Shown: positions 1-7,532 of the stretch, piece after piece
How the letters are laid out: every line of letters starts with the position of its first letter
Position numbering within the stretch: the stretch's first letter is position 1
Assembly (NCBI GenBank): GCA_012719125.1
Contig: JAAYAY010000196.1
Coordinates: forward strand, 1-64,000
Length of the DNA: 64,000 bases
Direction: 5' to 3'
DNA from: Planctomycetaceae bacterium
GTDB lineage: Bacteria; Planctomycetota; Planctomycetia; Pirellulales; Thermoguttaceae
Notes under the pieces: generated by a model
What the model was told of the DNA's origin: nothing
Database searches by the model: none
The model's input: only the letters and a program-made list of their open reading frames with translations
Translations under genes and position numbers: made by a program

Positions 1-146
1 GCGACTGCGTCGCGGGGCTGACCCTGGGCTATGGTGTTGAACCGCTTCGCGGTACCTGGGTGTGGACTCGCTCGTTGTCGTCGCTTAGACTCAGGTTTCC
101 ACCACCAGGCTTCAGTATCCGTAAGTGAATTACTTGCCGATTCTCC

Positions 147-168
147 GGGGCGTGCTGCGCGACGCCCC
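147..168. other. Hairpin upstream of the first gene
   Basis: GGGGCGT (147-153) pairs with ACGCCCC (162-168) around a short loop. No T-run follows, so it is not a clear intrinsic terminator. The first 228 bases otherwise hold no gene that I can support. Confidence 0.35.
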
Positions 169-228
169 TATCTGTCTGGCTTCGAATTCGGGAAGTTGTT
201 TGTTTACGCGTTTTCAGGAGGCTTCGAC

Positions 229-1842
229 ATGCGATGTTTCAAGGGTGTGCATCGGCGTTTCGGTTGGTTTGGGGCGATCCTTCTGGGATTTGCGTGTTGG
301 CTGGCGTGGTCGGGGGAGGCGTGTCTGGCCGTCGACGCCGACATTCTGCTGCGCGGCGGGACGATTTACGACGGGACGGGTTCCGAGGGGACGGTCGGCG
401 ATGTGGCCGTTCGGGGCGAGCGGATCGTGGCGGTGGGGAAGTTCGATGTCGGCAAGGTGGATCGCGAGATCGACTGCACGGGCCTGATCGTGGCGCCCGG
501 GTTCATCGACCTGCATACTCATTGCGACGGGACCATCCTGAGTTCGGCCACCCGCGACAACCTGAATTATCTCACTCAGGGATGCACCACGGTCGTGACC
601 GGGAATTGCGGCGGGGGAAAGGGGGATATCGCAAAGTTCCTCGACGACATTGACCGCAACGGAGCGGGGACCAATATCGCTCATTTGATTCCGCAGGGGA
701 ACGTGCGCGGGGCGGTGCTTGGGCAACAGTTGCGGCCGGCAACTGCCGAAGAGATCGCCAAGATGCACAAGCTGATCGACGACGGCATGCGGGCGGGGGC
801 GTGGGGCATGTCGACGGGGCTGATCTATGCGCCGGGCTGCCATGCCAAGGTGGACGAGATTGCCGAACTGGCAAAGAGAGTGGCCGCCCACGGCGGCATT
901 TACGCGACGCATCTTCGCAGCGAGGAGGATCGCCTGATCGAGGCGATCGAAGAGGCTCTCGAGGTCGGCCGACTCGCGAAGATCCCCGTCCACATCGCCC
1001 ACTTCAAATCGAACGGCAAGCCCAACTGGGGACACCTGCGGGATGCGGTTGCGCTCATCAACCAAGCGCGAGAGGAGGGCCTCGTCGTCACGGCCGACCA
1101 GTATCCCTACGTGGCCTGCGCCACTTCGCTCGATTCGCTTTTGTTGCCGCACGACAGGATTCCGGAGGGACGCTACAACGTCGTCAAGCGGATGAAGGCC
1201 GATCCCGAATTCGACAAGGCGATTCGCGACCTGATTCGTTCGCAGCTTTCGCTCACCCGGACGATCGCCCTGTCGGCCTGCAAGACGCCCGAGTGGCGAG
1301 GGCGCCATCTTGCCGAGATTGCCGAGAGCGAGAACATGGACGTGGTGGATCTCGTGGTCAAGTTGCACGAGCAGGGGGGCGCCAAGGCGGTGAGTTTCTC
1401 GATGTCGGAGGACGACGTGTTGTTCGGGATGACGGTTCCCTGGGTGGCCACGGGGTCGGACGGGGCCGGGCATGTGGCCAAGCCCGGCGCCGCCATGCAT
1501 CCCCGCAGTTTTGGCGCGTTTCCCAGGAAGATCGGCCTCTACTCCATGCAGAAGAAGGCCCTTCCCCTGGCTCAGGCCGTCCGCAGTTGCAGCGGACTAC
1601 CCGCCGATATCTTTGGATTGTCCGAGCGGGGTTACCTTCGCGAAGGAAACTGGGCCGACGTCGTGGTGTTCGATCCGAAGACATACATCGATCAAGCGAC
1701 TTTCGAGGAGCCGGCAGTGCTTTCGACCGGCGTGCGTTACCTGCTGCTGGCCGGGAATCCGGCCATTGACCAGGGCGAGCCGAGCAAGCAGCTTTACGGC
1801 CGGGCACTGCGGCACAAGAGCACGCTGTCGCCGGATGAATAG
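229..1842 (+). CDS. N-acyl-D-amino-acid deacylase family amidohydrolase, exported
   Basis: Predicted to hydrolyse N-acyl-D-amino acids or a related amide (family inference). The 537-residue protein has an N-terminal hydrophobic segment (about residues 12-34) that looks like a signal peptide. The amidohydrolase core follows: the HTHCD metal-binding motif at residues 96-100, a GNCGGG stretch that matches the zinc-ligand cysteine of D-aminoacylases, conserved histidines in YATHLRSE and VHIAHFK, and a late GSDG aspartate. The C-terminal GNWADVVVFDP segment is typical of the family. Start 229 is chosen over an upstream in-frame ATG at 31 because CAGGAGGC lies directly before it and it begins with the signal-like region. 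No operon partner is evident. Confidence 0.85.
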   Translation: MRCFKGVHRRFGWFGAILLGFACWLAWSGEACLAVDADILLRGGTIYDGTGSEGTVGDVAVRGERIVAVGKFDVGKVDREIDCTGLIVAPGFIDLHTHCDGTILSSATRDNLNYLTQGCTTVVTGNCGGGKGDIAKFLDDIDRNGAGTNIAHLIPQGNVRGAVLGQQLRPATAEEIAKMHKLIDDGMRAGAWGMSTGLIYAPGCHAKVDEIAELAKRVAAHGGIYATHLRSEEDRLIEAIEEALEVGRLAKIPVHIAHFKSNGKPNWGHLRDAVALINQAREEGLVVTADQYPYVACATSLDSLLLPHDRIPEGRYNVVKRMKADPEFDKAIRDLIRSQLSLTRTIALSACKTPEWRGRHLAEIAESENMDVVDLVVKLHEQGGAKAVSFSMSEDDVLFGMTVPWVATGSDGAGHVAKPGAAMHPRSFGAFPRKIGLYSMQKKALPLAQAVRSCSGLPADIFGLSERGYLREGNWADVVVFDPKTYIDQATFEEPAVLSTGVRYLLLAGNPAIDQGEPSKQLYGRALRHKSTLSPDE

Positions 1843-1865
1843 GCGGGTGTCGTTGCTCCGACCTC

Positions 1866-2087
1866 GCCCGCCTATGAGAAGGGCTGCATCGGAAAGGCCT
1901 TGCTGCTTCACGGGAGCCGAGCGGCAACAGCAGGTCGCACACGGCGACAGGGCGGTTCGATCGGATCCTTTCGACAGAGGGAACGTATCATGTCCGCGTC
2001 CGCAAGGACGGATATGAGGCGAAGGTCGTGGAGGTGGAAGTGGGGCGGGAGTGGAAGCGGGTTGAGGTGGAGTTGAGGCGGGGCTGA
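1866..2087 (+). pseudogene. Possible PEGA-like C-terminal remnant
   Basis: An open frame ends with TGA at 2085-2087 and encodes a tail containing TYHVRVRKDGYEAKVVEVEV. The alternating beta pattern resembles the end of a PEGA or carboxypeptidase-regulatory-like surface domain. No start codon, ribosome binding site or upstream domain can be found in frame, and the frame is closed by a stop at 1875-1877 at the latest. I read it as a decayed fragment; it may equally be chance coding in GC-rich DNA. Confidence 0.3.
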
Positions 2088-2102
2088 TAGGGTAGTCCCA
2101 GC

Positions 2103-2282
2103 CTACCAGCGCAGGTTCTCTCCACAGTGCGGGCAACGTTCCATGCCATAGGGTCTTCGCCGACGGCAATGGGGGCATCGGAAGAGAGGCAAACGCTTTC
2201 CCAAGTAGAAGAACAGGAATACGGCGCAGAGGATCGCGAGGAACCACGACACGGCGATATCGGCAGGGATGGTGTTTGCCAA
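2103..2282 (-). CDS. Small one-helix membrane protein with C-terminal zinc ribbon
   Basis: A 59-residue frame starts at TTG 2282, beside the end of the STAS gene. Residues about 10-30 form one hydrophobic helix (VSWFLAILCAVFLFFYLG). The tail carries two CPHC knuckles (CPHCRRRR and CPHCGENLRW), a treble-clef or zinc-ribbon pattern. Translation may be coupled to the preceding STAS gene, since no strong Shine-Dalgarno sequence is visible. The paired CPHC motifs plus membrane helix argue for a real gene, but the start codon is uncertain and no function can be named. Confidence 0.55.
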   Translation of the reverse strand: MANTIPADIAVSWFLAILCAVFLFFYLGKRLPLFRCPHCRRRRPYGMERCPHCGENLRW

Positions 2283-2296
2283 AGGCTGGTTGGCTT

Positions 2297-2713
2297 TCAG
2301 CGATCTTCAAAGAAGCTCGCGCGAGTGCTCGGGGCGAGAGAGCAGAGCACGGTTCTGCTGCCCCGATTTCGCAGCCGACGATTGAAGACGACAAGTGCTT
2401 CAATACAGGCCGCGCTGAAGGATTTCACGTTCGAAAAATCTACCAGCACTTTGCTGTCGATTTCCAGCAAGTCGGCGAGTTGTGAGAAATCGTCGCGCAG
2501 CTCAGCCTCAGTTTCTTGGGGAAACTCCTTAGCCCCCTTGAACTTCACGTGCGTCAGAAAGGAAGAACGGGAGACGCTCAAGTGGGTGAAGCTCGACGGC
2601 AACGGGCCGCTTGCCTTTGCCTCGTCCATGTTCACGGATTTCGGCGTCAGAGCACCGATTGCCTCGTCGCGATCGTCGTACATTTCAAAGATTCGATGCG
2701 GATACTTCGCCAA
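2297..2713 (-). CDS. STAS-domain protein (anti-sigma antagonist-like)
   Basis: STAS domains act as phospho-switchable partners in regulatory cascades. This 138-residue protein has the expected pattern in its C-terminal two thirds: a run of acidic/hydrophobic residues, a beta strand VLVDFSNVKSFSAACIEAL with the serine region where SpoIIAA-type proteins are phosphorylated, an amphipathic helix, then a beta strand SRTVLCSLAP. I place the start at TTG 2713 because AAGGAG (2722-2727 on the complementary strand) lies 8 bases upstream; a GTG at 2731 overlaps the previous stop but has no such site. It follows the small basic protein gene closely. No partner kinase is adjacent. Confidence 0.6.
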   Translation of the reverse strand: MAKYPHRIFEMYDDRDEAIGALTPKSVNMDEAKASGPLPSSFTHLSVSRSSFLTHVKFKGAKEFPQETEAELRDDFSQLADLLEIDSKVLVDFSNVKSFSAACIEALVVFNRRLRNRGSRTVLCSLAPSTRASFFEDR

Positions 2714-2727
2714 ACCGTCTTCTCCTT

Positions 2728-2904
2728 TCACTTAGGTTGAGCTTGCACGCTTCTGCGGACTCTTTCCGGATTGTCGTCAGCCGGCTCTTCGGACACCGCG
2801 GTATCTTCCTTCCGCTTCTTCCGGCGAGCTCGCTTGTCATCGGCCTTCTGTTTCTTCAACCGTTCGCGTTGCATTTTTTCGAACGTGTTGTTGTCTCTTC
2901 CCAT
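2728..2904 (-). CDS. Small Lys/Arg-rich hypothetical protein
   Basis: A 58-residue, strongly basic protein beginning MGRDNNTFEKMQRERLKKQK and predicted to be mostly helical. The start is supported by AAGGAG six bases upstream of ATG 2904; a longer frame exists upstream but lacks such a site. The composition resembles tiny basic proteins annotated as hypothetical in planctomycetes (recollection, not a search). It shares its transcript direction with the STAS gene, whose GTG alternative start overlaps its stop. Function unknown; nucleic-acid or ribosome association is only a guess from charge. Confidence 0.6.
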   Translation of the reverse strand: MGRDNNTFEKMQRERLKKQKADDKRARRKKRKEDTAVSEEPADDNPERVRRSVQAQPK

Positions 2905-3419
2905 GAATTCTCCTTGTTCGTACCGACTCTCAACAGAAAACCGCCCCTGCGCACGAATCGAAGTCGCCAATCGATCAAGGGCCAAGACGCGCAAGTGAGA
3001 TAGTCCCACCAACAGCATCCACCCGAATCGGCCGCGAATTGAGAGAGGTTCGCGGCGGAGTCGCAATCAAACGACTCAAAGCGACAGAAGCCAGGCAGCA
3101 GGCCCGAGACTGAGAATCATGTGCCTCAGACAGGGGATATTGTAGCACTCGGGACGGTTTCCGAACAGGGCAAGTGCGGGTAAGGTGTGTTGGAGCAAGG
3201 TGAAACGGTAGTAACCGCATACCCCTCTCGCAGAGGCAGGACGTGGACAAGAGCCATGCGAGAGGTGAGTATTCGGCAACGGCGAGCCGTTTTCCGGAAC
3301 ATCCGGCCTTGCCGATCAAGAAATTGGAGCTACAATATTTGTAGGTGCACATATTGCAGGTTCTATATTTGGATGCCCAAAGCCGTCCGGTCTGCTCCAG
3401 AAACAGGAACTCCTTTGCC
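2905..3419. other. Divergent intergenic region
   Basis: 515 bases between the minus-strand small-protein pair and the plus-strand unknown-family gene. I see no supported gene. It contains the palindrome at 3330-3344 described separately and a possible -35-like TTGCCG (3309-3314) 16 bases before TACAAT (3331-3336). Confidence 0.5.
3330..3344. promoter_or_regulatory. Operator-like palindrome, also found upstream of the third family member
   Basis: CTACAA-TAT-TTGTAG is a perfect 6-bp dyad with a 3-bp spacer. The sequence TACAATATTTGTAGGTGCA at 3331-3349 recurs with 17 of 19 bases identical at 13217-13235, upstream of a paralogous gene. The TACA/TGTA spacing recalls BlaI/CopY-type repressor sites, but that link is inference. 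TACAAT could also serve as a -10 element, so a repressor bound here would block transcription. Confidence 0.45.
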
Positions 3420-3941
3420 ATGGTCCGTACAGTCCGAGTCACTCGCAAGACGTTTATCGAGGATCGCCAAGGGCGAACTTTTTCGGACGTGCTCGACGAT
3501 CCCGAACAACCTTTTGACGACATTTTGGCGTTTTTCAACGATGGAGAACGTCAACGCCGCATGGAAGAAGCCGAGATTCATCACGATCGCCCGGCCTTGT
3601 CGGGGGTGATTCGGGAACTTGAGTCGCAGCCGAATATCGATCGTTTTCTAGAGACCAAACATCCACGGCTTACGAAGCGATTGCGACAGGCCGTGGGCGT
3701 CGTGGTTCGCCTCATCATGGAACAGCGAGGCTGGCGGAAGACGGGCAAGAAGGGTTCGCTGGGCGTGCGAGCCGCGGTTGCGAAAGGCAACCGGACCCCG
3801 GGAGCGTATCACAACACGGGGGGGTTGGCCTTCTGGTTTCTGCGTGCCGAGCGATATGAGTTGATCGACGGGATGCCGTTTCGGCATGTGCGAGACCGCA
3901 GTGAATCCGCCGATCGCCTGAAGCAGCAGGCTTCCCGCTAG
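3420..3941 (+). CDS. Unknown family protein, full-length member (copy 1 of 3)
   Basis: A 173-residue protein that I do not recognise. Two conserved parts are visible by comparison with the relatives at 5079 and 13350. The N-terminal block reads VTRKTFIEDRQGRTFSDVLD followed by an acidic helix-rich stretch; the C-terminal block carries RTPGAYHNTGGLAFWFLRAE and then YELIDGMPFRHVRDR. The middle (LRQAVGVVVRLIMEQRGW) looks helical. No signal peptide or membrane segment is present, so a cytoplasmic role is likely. The start is ATG 3420, matching the start of the conserved N-block. A palindrome lies about 76 bases upstream. It could be a DNA- or ligand-binding regulator, but nothing proves this. Confidence 0.6.
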   Translation: MVRTVRVTRKTFIEDRQGRTFSDVLDDPEQPFDDILAFFNDGERQRRMEEAEIHHDRPALSGVIRELESQPNIDRFLETKHPRLTKRLRQAVGVVVRLIMEQRGWRKTGKKGSLGVRAAVAKGNRTPGAYHNTGGLAFWFLRAERYELIDGMPFRHVRDRSESADRLKQQASR

Positions 3942-4112
3942 CCTCGTGTAGGTGATGGTGTGAGTTAGTCTGGCGCCGCCAGAAGCGGCGATCCCTATTC
4001 GGACATCAGAGCATCGTACTTCTCCCAGGAAATCTACTCCTTCCCTGAATTCTTGCTCAGCGACGCAGTCGACTCCTTCGCGAAGTTCTTCTTCGTAACC
4101 TGAACAGAACCT

Positions 4113-4475
4113 ATGGGTTTTGGAGATTCGGCTGTGTTGCGCAAACAGATTGTCCCGGACAAGGTGCTTCATAACAAAGTCACCCAGCGACTTGCCAGAG
4201 CAGGGATGGGGGCCGGCTGCTCGCTGAGGGTTTCCGTCAAGAATGGGCAGGTTACCCTTTCGGGCACCATCCTGCGCGACTTGCAGCGCCGTCCCGCTCT
4301 GAGAGCCGCCCAGGGGATCGATGGCGTCCGACAGGTGATCGACCAGTTGAAGGTGGAAGCCAAGAAGGTCTGGAAACCCAAGAAGGTGGACGAGCAAGCG
4401 AAGAGCGTGAATGTGGAGCCCGAGGCTCCGTCCGCAGAAGCCGAGGAAGAGACTGACGCCCCCACTTCCGCCTGA
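4113..4475 (+). CDS. BON-domain protein
   Basis: A 120-residue protein with one BON (OsmY/nodulation) domain at about residues 15-85: a helix LHNKVTQRLARAG, strands CSLRVSVKNGQVTLSGTI, and the closing helix/strand ALRAAQGIDGVRQVIDQL. BON domains are thought to bind membranes or other macromolecules under osmotic or envelope stress. Most BON proteins are exported, yet no signal peptide is visible here. The tail is Lys- then Glu/Pro-rich. It lies 22 bases before the DUF3467 gene on the same strand. No strong ribosome binding site precedes ATG 4113, so the start is moderately certain. Confidence 0.75.
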   Translation: MGFGDSAVLRKQIVPDKVLHNKVTQRLARAGMGAGCSLRVSVKNGQVTLSGTILRDLQRRPALRAAQGIDGVRQVIDQLKVEAKKVWKPKKVDEQAKSVNVEPEAPSAEAEEETDAPTSA

Positions 4476-4497
4476 CCAAATCAAGAGGAATTTTGCC

Positions 4498-4836
4498 ATG
4501 AGCCGACTCGAAGCCACCAAAACCTCCGTGCCTGAGGCGACCAACCGATCCGAATTGCAGGGCGCCGGCATCCAGGTCGACGACACGAAGGCCATCGCCT
4601 GCTACGCCAATTTCTGCCGCGTGACGGGGACCCCCGAGGAGTTGATCATCGATTTCGGGCTGAATCCTCAGCCGGTAGGTCCGCATTCGGAACCGATCGC
4701 AATCACGCAACGCATTGTCACAAACCTGTTTACTGCGAAGCGGCTGCTCCAGGTCCTGCAACTGACGATCGACCGTCACGAGGCCGCCTTCGGTGCGCTC
4801 GAGACGAACGTCGAGAGACGGGTGCGCCGAACTTGA
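4498..4836 (+). CDS. DUF3467 protein
   Basis: A 112-residue protein matching the DUF3467 pattern: a central CYANFCRVTGTPEELIIDFG followed by LNPQPVGPHSEPIAITQRIV and a helix ending AKRLLQVLQLTIDRHEAAFG. The family has no established function and is typically short and cytoplasmic. AAGAGG lies about 11 bases before ATG 4498, whereas an in-frame upstream extension has no supported start. The gene is separated by 22 bases from the BON gene and is probably co-transcribed with it. Confidence 0.8.
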   Translation: MSRLEATKTSVPEATNRSELQGAGIQVDDTKAIACYANFCRVTGTPEELIIDFGLNPQPVGPHSEPIAITQRIVTNLFTAKRLLQVLQLTIDRHEAAFGALETNVERRVRRT

Positions 4837-5078
4837 CAAACCGCTTGTACTTGATTCCGGCAGGCTTATGAAAGCGTTCAATGTGTCGATGCTTCTTTTT
4901 CGTTCAGTTTCTCGGTGATCCACAACTTGCAGATGACCCAATCCAGGTTCGAAAGACTCCTGGCCTCGATTCCGGAGTTTCGCCTGACGCGAGTTACGGC
5001 GCCGACGCATGTTTGATCCCCGAATTGGACAGTGCGATTATGCAGATTTCCGGAAAGCCCGCCCTCTGAGCTATTGTC
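4837..5078. other. Intergenic region
   Basis: 242 bases between the DUF3467 gene and the second unknown-family gene. I see no supported gene, terminator hairpin with T-run, or repeat. Confidence 0.4.
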
Positions 5079-5423
5079 ATGGGTACCACAAAAATCACGC
5101 GACAGGATTTCCTTCGCGATCGTCAAGGCCGGGAGTTTTCGGACGTCTTGGAGGATCCGGCCGCGCCTTTCGACACGGTGATCGAATTCTTCAACCGCAG
5201 GGATCAGCAGCACCGCATGGAGGAATCGGAGACGTTGTACAGGAAGGCTCCGTTGGCAGCCGTGGTACGGGATCTTGAATCCCTTCCCGGTATTCAAGGT
5301 TTCCTGTCAACAAGCGATGCCCAGCAGAGGCGGCGATTCGAGCAATCGGTAGCGATCCTGGTCCGCATGGTCATGGAACGTCTGGGTTGGCAGGTTGTTC
5401 CGCACACGAAGACGATCCGATGA
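5079..5423 (+). CDS. Unknown family protein, short member (copy 2 of 3)
   Basis: A 114-residue paralogue of the protein at 3420. The N-terminal half matches well: ITRQDFLRDRQGREFSDVLE here against VTRKTFIEDRQGRTFSDVLD there, followed by RDLESLPGIQGFL against RELESQPNIDRFL and RMVMERLGW against RLIMEQRGW. It then stops, so the whole AYHNTGGLAFWFLRAERYE block is absent. The stop TGA overlaps the next start as ATGA (5420-5423), which implies translational coupling. The truncation looks old, since the downstream gene is in a different, coupled frame rather than a decayed tail. Confidence 0.6.
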   Translation: MGTTKITRQDFLRDRQGREFSDVLEDPAAPFDTVIEFFNRRDQQHRMEESETLYRKAPLAAVVRDLESLPGIQGFLSTSDAQQRRRFEQSVAILVRMVMERLGWQVVPHTKTIR

Positions 5424-5635
5424 CGCTGTCCTGCGAGGAAGTCGCTGTTCTCGGTGTTTTCCGAACGTACTTGATGTCGCCGGGGAAGATGCTCTGTTTC
5501 AGCCACCAGGAACTCAAGGCCTTCCAGGAACCGCTGGCGCAATTGACAGAAAAGGGATTGCTGATTGCAGAAGGCTTCCAGGGAGGCTATTCGCTCACCG
5601 AGTGTGGGTTTGCCGCCATGAAGGACGGAGCATAG
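5420..5635 (+). CDS. Small winged-helix-like protein
   Basis: A 71-residue protein starting at the ATGA overlap with the preceding gene. The pattern is helix (SCEEVAVLGVFRTYL), helix (HQELKAFQEPLAQLTEKGLL), then a short beta wing (IAEGFQGGYSLTECGFAAM). This resembles a minimal winged helix-turn-helix with a turn-glycine wing, but I did not identify a specific family. Tight coupling to the short unknown-family gene suggests the two products act together. Confidence 0.5.
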   Translation: MTLSCEEVAVLGVFRTYLMSPGKMLCFSHQELKAFQEPLAQLTEKGLLIAEGFQGGYSLTECGFAAMKDGA

Positions 5636-5673
5636 CGCCGGGTAGACCGGTTGCAGGCCGGGAGATGGTCAAA

Positions 5674-6426
5674 ATGAAGAGCAACACGCCCAGCGAGGAA
5701 AGTCAACTCCAGGCAGTTATGATCTACGCCGCAGACCTGGAACTCGAAGTGGATCGACTCCGCCGGCGCGACTGCTTTTTGGAACAAGAGGCCCGGCGCT
5801 ATATCAGGCAAGTCCTTCAGTTGTGCAACGACGACGCTTCGCCCCGGGAGAAGTCAGGTCCTTTGCCACGAATTGCCGCATCTTGCGAGGAATTCGCTGG
5901 GGTGCTGCGTGACTTGAGCGATCCCACCGGTTATCACCCGGCATTCGACCAGGTGACGGCAGTCGCCGTGCGGCCCATGATTGAACAGGTATTCCGTTGG
6001 CAACAGAGGCTGAGCGGCGTCGGAGGCGCCGTTCTGCGACTCGATCTGGAAACCGAGCACGTCACTTGGTTCCCTGCTCGCTTGCGCCACATTCTCGATA
6101 ATCTGATCTCCAACGCTCTGCGATTTCCGGATCGCTCCAAGGGGGAGATACGCGTAGGCTTGTCGTTGCGCAGCAGGCCGGAGGGCTATGAGTTTCAGGT
6201 CGCGGACAATGGATTGGGAAAACCGAGCGAGCAAATCAGCAGCCTGGTTGAATTCTTCTACCGCGCCGCACCGATTCGCGCCGCGAATCTGGACGTAGGG
6301 TTCGCGGTTGTGAAACTCCTGGTAGAGCAATGCTGCGGATCGATCACGGTCACCGCCGGCGAAGGCCAGGGCACGAACGTCACCGTCTTGCTGCCCAGGT
6401 TTGATTTGGATGACTACATCGATTGA
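5674..6426 (+). CDS. Soluble histidine-kinase-like ATPase
   Basis: A 250-residue protein with a clear GHKL ATPase domain: N-box HILDNLISNALRFPD, G1-box VADNGLGKPSEQISSLVEFF and G2-type DVGFAVVKLLVEQCCGSITV ending GEGQGTNVTVLLP. The N-terminal part is a coiled-coil-like helix (LELEVDRLRRRDCFLEQEA). I see no standard H-box with a conserved phospho-histidine, no membrane helix and no sensory domain. The start at 5674 fits the GGGAG site about 9 bases upstream; an ATG at 5665 is also possible. No response regulator is nearby. It may be an orphan kinase, or a kinase-fold protein that does not autophosphorylate. Confidence 0.75.
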   Translation: MKSNTPSEESQLQAVMIYAADLELEVDRLRRRDCFLEQEARRYIRQVLQLCNDDASPREKSGPLPRIAASCEEFAGVLRDLSDPTGYHPAFDQVTAVAVRPMIEQVFRWQQRLSGVGGAVLRLDLETEHVTWFPARLRHILDNLISNALRFPDRSKGEIRVGLSLRSRPEGYEFQVADNGLGKPSEQISSLVEFFYRAAPIRAANLDVGFAVVKLLVEQCCGSITVTAGEGQGTNVTVLLPRFDLDDYID

Positions 6427-6530
6427 GACGTGGATCGATGAGCGATCGCGGCAGAGAGAAGGAAGGAAGACTGGTTGTCTCTTCTCGGCGAAATTCGTAT
6501 TTCCGCCGGCAAGACGCTGGTTCAGAACCA

Positions 6531-6911
6531 CTATTTCCTTCTGACTGTACGAGTTTCAGGTACCTCAGCCAGCGTAAAGACAACGATCTCCTCGCCGGTG
6601 AGGGTGCTGATGTCGTGGTGCAAGCTCAGTACCTTGGCGCCGGTGACGTCTTGGACCATGGCTTCCATAACAGGCCGCGCCGTCTCGATCAGGTGGGTGC
6701 GCACTTGTTTCAGCAGATCCCGCCCTTTCTCGGCCGGTAGTGACGTAACCAGATGCTGTTCGGCCGCGGTCAGAACTCCCCGAAGACGGACCACGAGCAG
6801 ATCGTCGAGCAGGAAGGCATGGATATCCTTGGGGCCACGCCCCATGTAATCCTGCTCAAAGTGACTGATTCCCTCGCAGATGGCGGCTTCGAGTTCTCCT
6901 TGTGTCTTCAT
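6531..6911 (-). CDS. DUF2294 / MpsC family protein
   Basis: A 126-residue protein of the DUF2294 (PF10057) type, renamed after MpsC of the staphylococcal Na+-translocating membrane-potential system. Visible family features are the GRGPKDIHAFLLDDLLVVRL strand region, LTAAEQHLV, the helix GRDLLKQVRTHLIETARPVM and the closing TGAKVLSLHHDISTLTGEEI. The start at 6911 fits the conserved N-terminal helix MKTQGELEAAICEG; upstream codons are not family-like. No MpsA or MpsB gene is adjacent. The gene points away from the csrA gene across a region that holds the structured RNA element. Confidence 0.75.
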   Translation of the reverse strand: MKTQGELEAAICEGISHFEQDYMGRGPKDIHAFLLDDLLVVRLRGVLTAAEQHLVTSLPAEKGRDLLKQVRTHLIETARPVMEAMVQDVTGAKVLSLHHDISTLTGEEIVVFTLAEVPETRTVRRK

Positions 6912-7126
6912 AGTGACTCCGATCACACTCACCCGGGTGGAGATTCGGACGAGAGGCCCCGTTTGGCGACCCAATAGAGTTCCATCCGCATAGGCGTTCC
7001 ACACATCATGATACCAACGGGGGAGCAAGTGGCCAATACGCTTGATTTTCGCGATGTGGTCTCTATGATAAATGCAAGAGTGGAGTTGTGGCCGAATGGA
7101 CTGTAGCTCCGCAGAATGACTAAAAG

Positions 7127-7234
7127 GTGTCGGATGGCTAGATAAAGAGCAATCCTGCTGGACGGGGGGGCTCGTTGACGAGTAAGCCGACGTGGCCCAA
7201 TACCTTCGGGTGTTGGGCCACGTCGGCTTTTTTT
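7127..7234 (+). ncRNA. Structured RNA element, copy A, upstream of csrA
   Basis: About 108 bases that recur at 19114-19220. The 5' block (TGTCGGATGGCTAGATA...) matches 24 of 28 bases. A 31-base central block (7165-7195) is identical in both copies: it holds CTCG-TTGA-CGAG, a tetraloop hairpin closed by GGC/GCC. A long terminator hairpin (7186-7227) followed by seven T ends the element. GCC (7186-7188) belongs both to the upstream stem and to the terminator stem, so the two folds can compete. Two GGA trinucleotides lie in the 5' part. It could be a cis-acting attenuator of csrA or a free small RNA; no known riboswitch class was recognised. Confidence 0.7.
7186..7234 (+). terminator. Intrinsic terminator of RNA element copy A
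   Basis: GCCGACGTGGCCCAATACC (7186-7204) pairs with the arm at 7208-7227 across a TTC loop, then T7 at 7228-7234. It is a strong rho-independent terminator only 80 bases before the csrA start, so csrA transcription must read through it or begin after it. Confidence 0.85.
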
Positions 7235-7313
7235 GTGGCTGCGGGAAAAGCCCCTGCAAACACGCGGAGCAAGACCCGTTGGACGATTCATCCCCGAAAA
7301 AGGAAGCTCAACC

Positions 7314-7532
7314 ATGCTGATTTTGTCGAGACAGAACCGAGAATCGGTGGTCATCGAAGGGGCGGATGGTCTCCATCGCTTGCTGAAAGTCACAGTCCTG
7401 GAGATTAACGGCGCGAACGTGAAATTGGGGTTCGAAGTCGATCCTGATGCACGTATCCATTGTGCGGAGGTTCCGCAGCGAAGCCGGAGACTCCTAAGAG
7501 AAAGAAGAGTTGCCGATAATGCCCTCATTTAA
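7314..7532 (+). CDS. csrA: Carbon storage regulator CsrA (copy 1)
   Basis: CsrA binds GGA motifs in mRNA leaders and controls translation and stability. This 72-residue protein has the family's beta-strand core: MLILSRQNRESVVI, LLKVTVLEINGANVKLGFEV and DARIHCAEVPQRSR, ending in a basic tail. It differs from classical CsrA by an insertion-like GADGLHR between strands 1 and 2, as does the second copy at 20378. The start ATG 7314 has AAGGAAG about 8 bases upstream. The next gene overlaps its 3' end by 14 bases. The terminator-ending RNA element lies immediately upstream. Confidence 0.9.
   Translation: MLILSRQNRESVVIEGADGLHRLLKVTVLEINGANVKLGFEVDPDARIHCAEVPQRSRRLLRERRVADNALI

Noticed and set aside
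7175-7408. Frame running from RNA element A into csrA
   Set aside because: It crosses the terminator hairpin and conflicts with the csrA frame; the start lacks a ribosome binding site.
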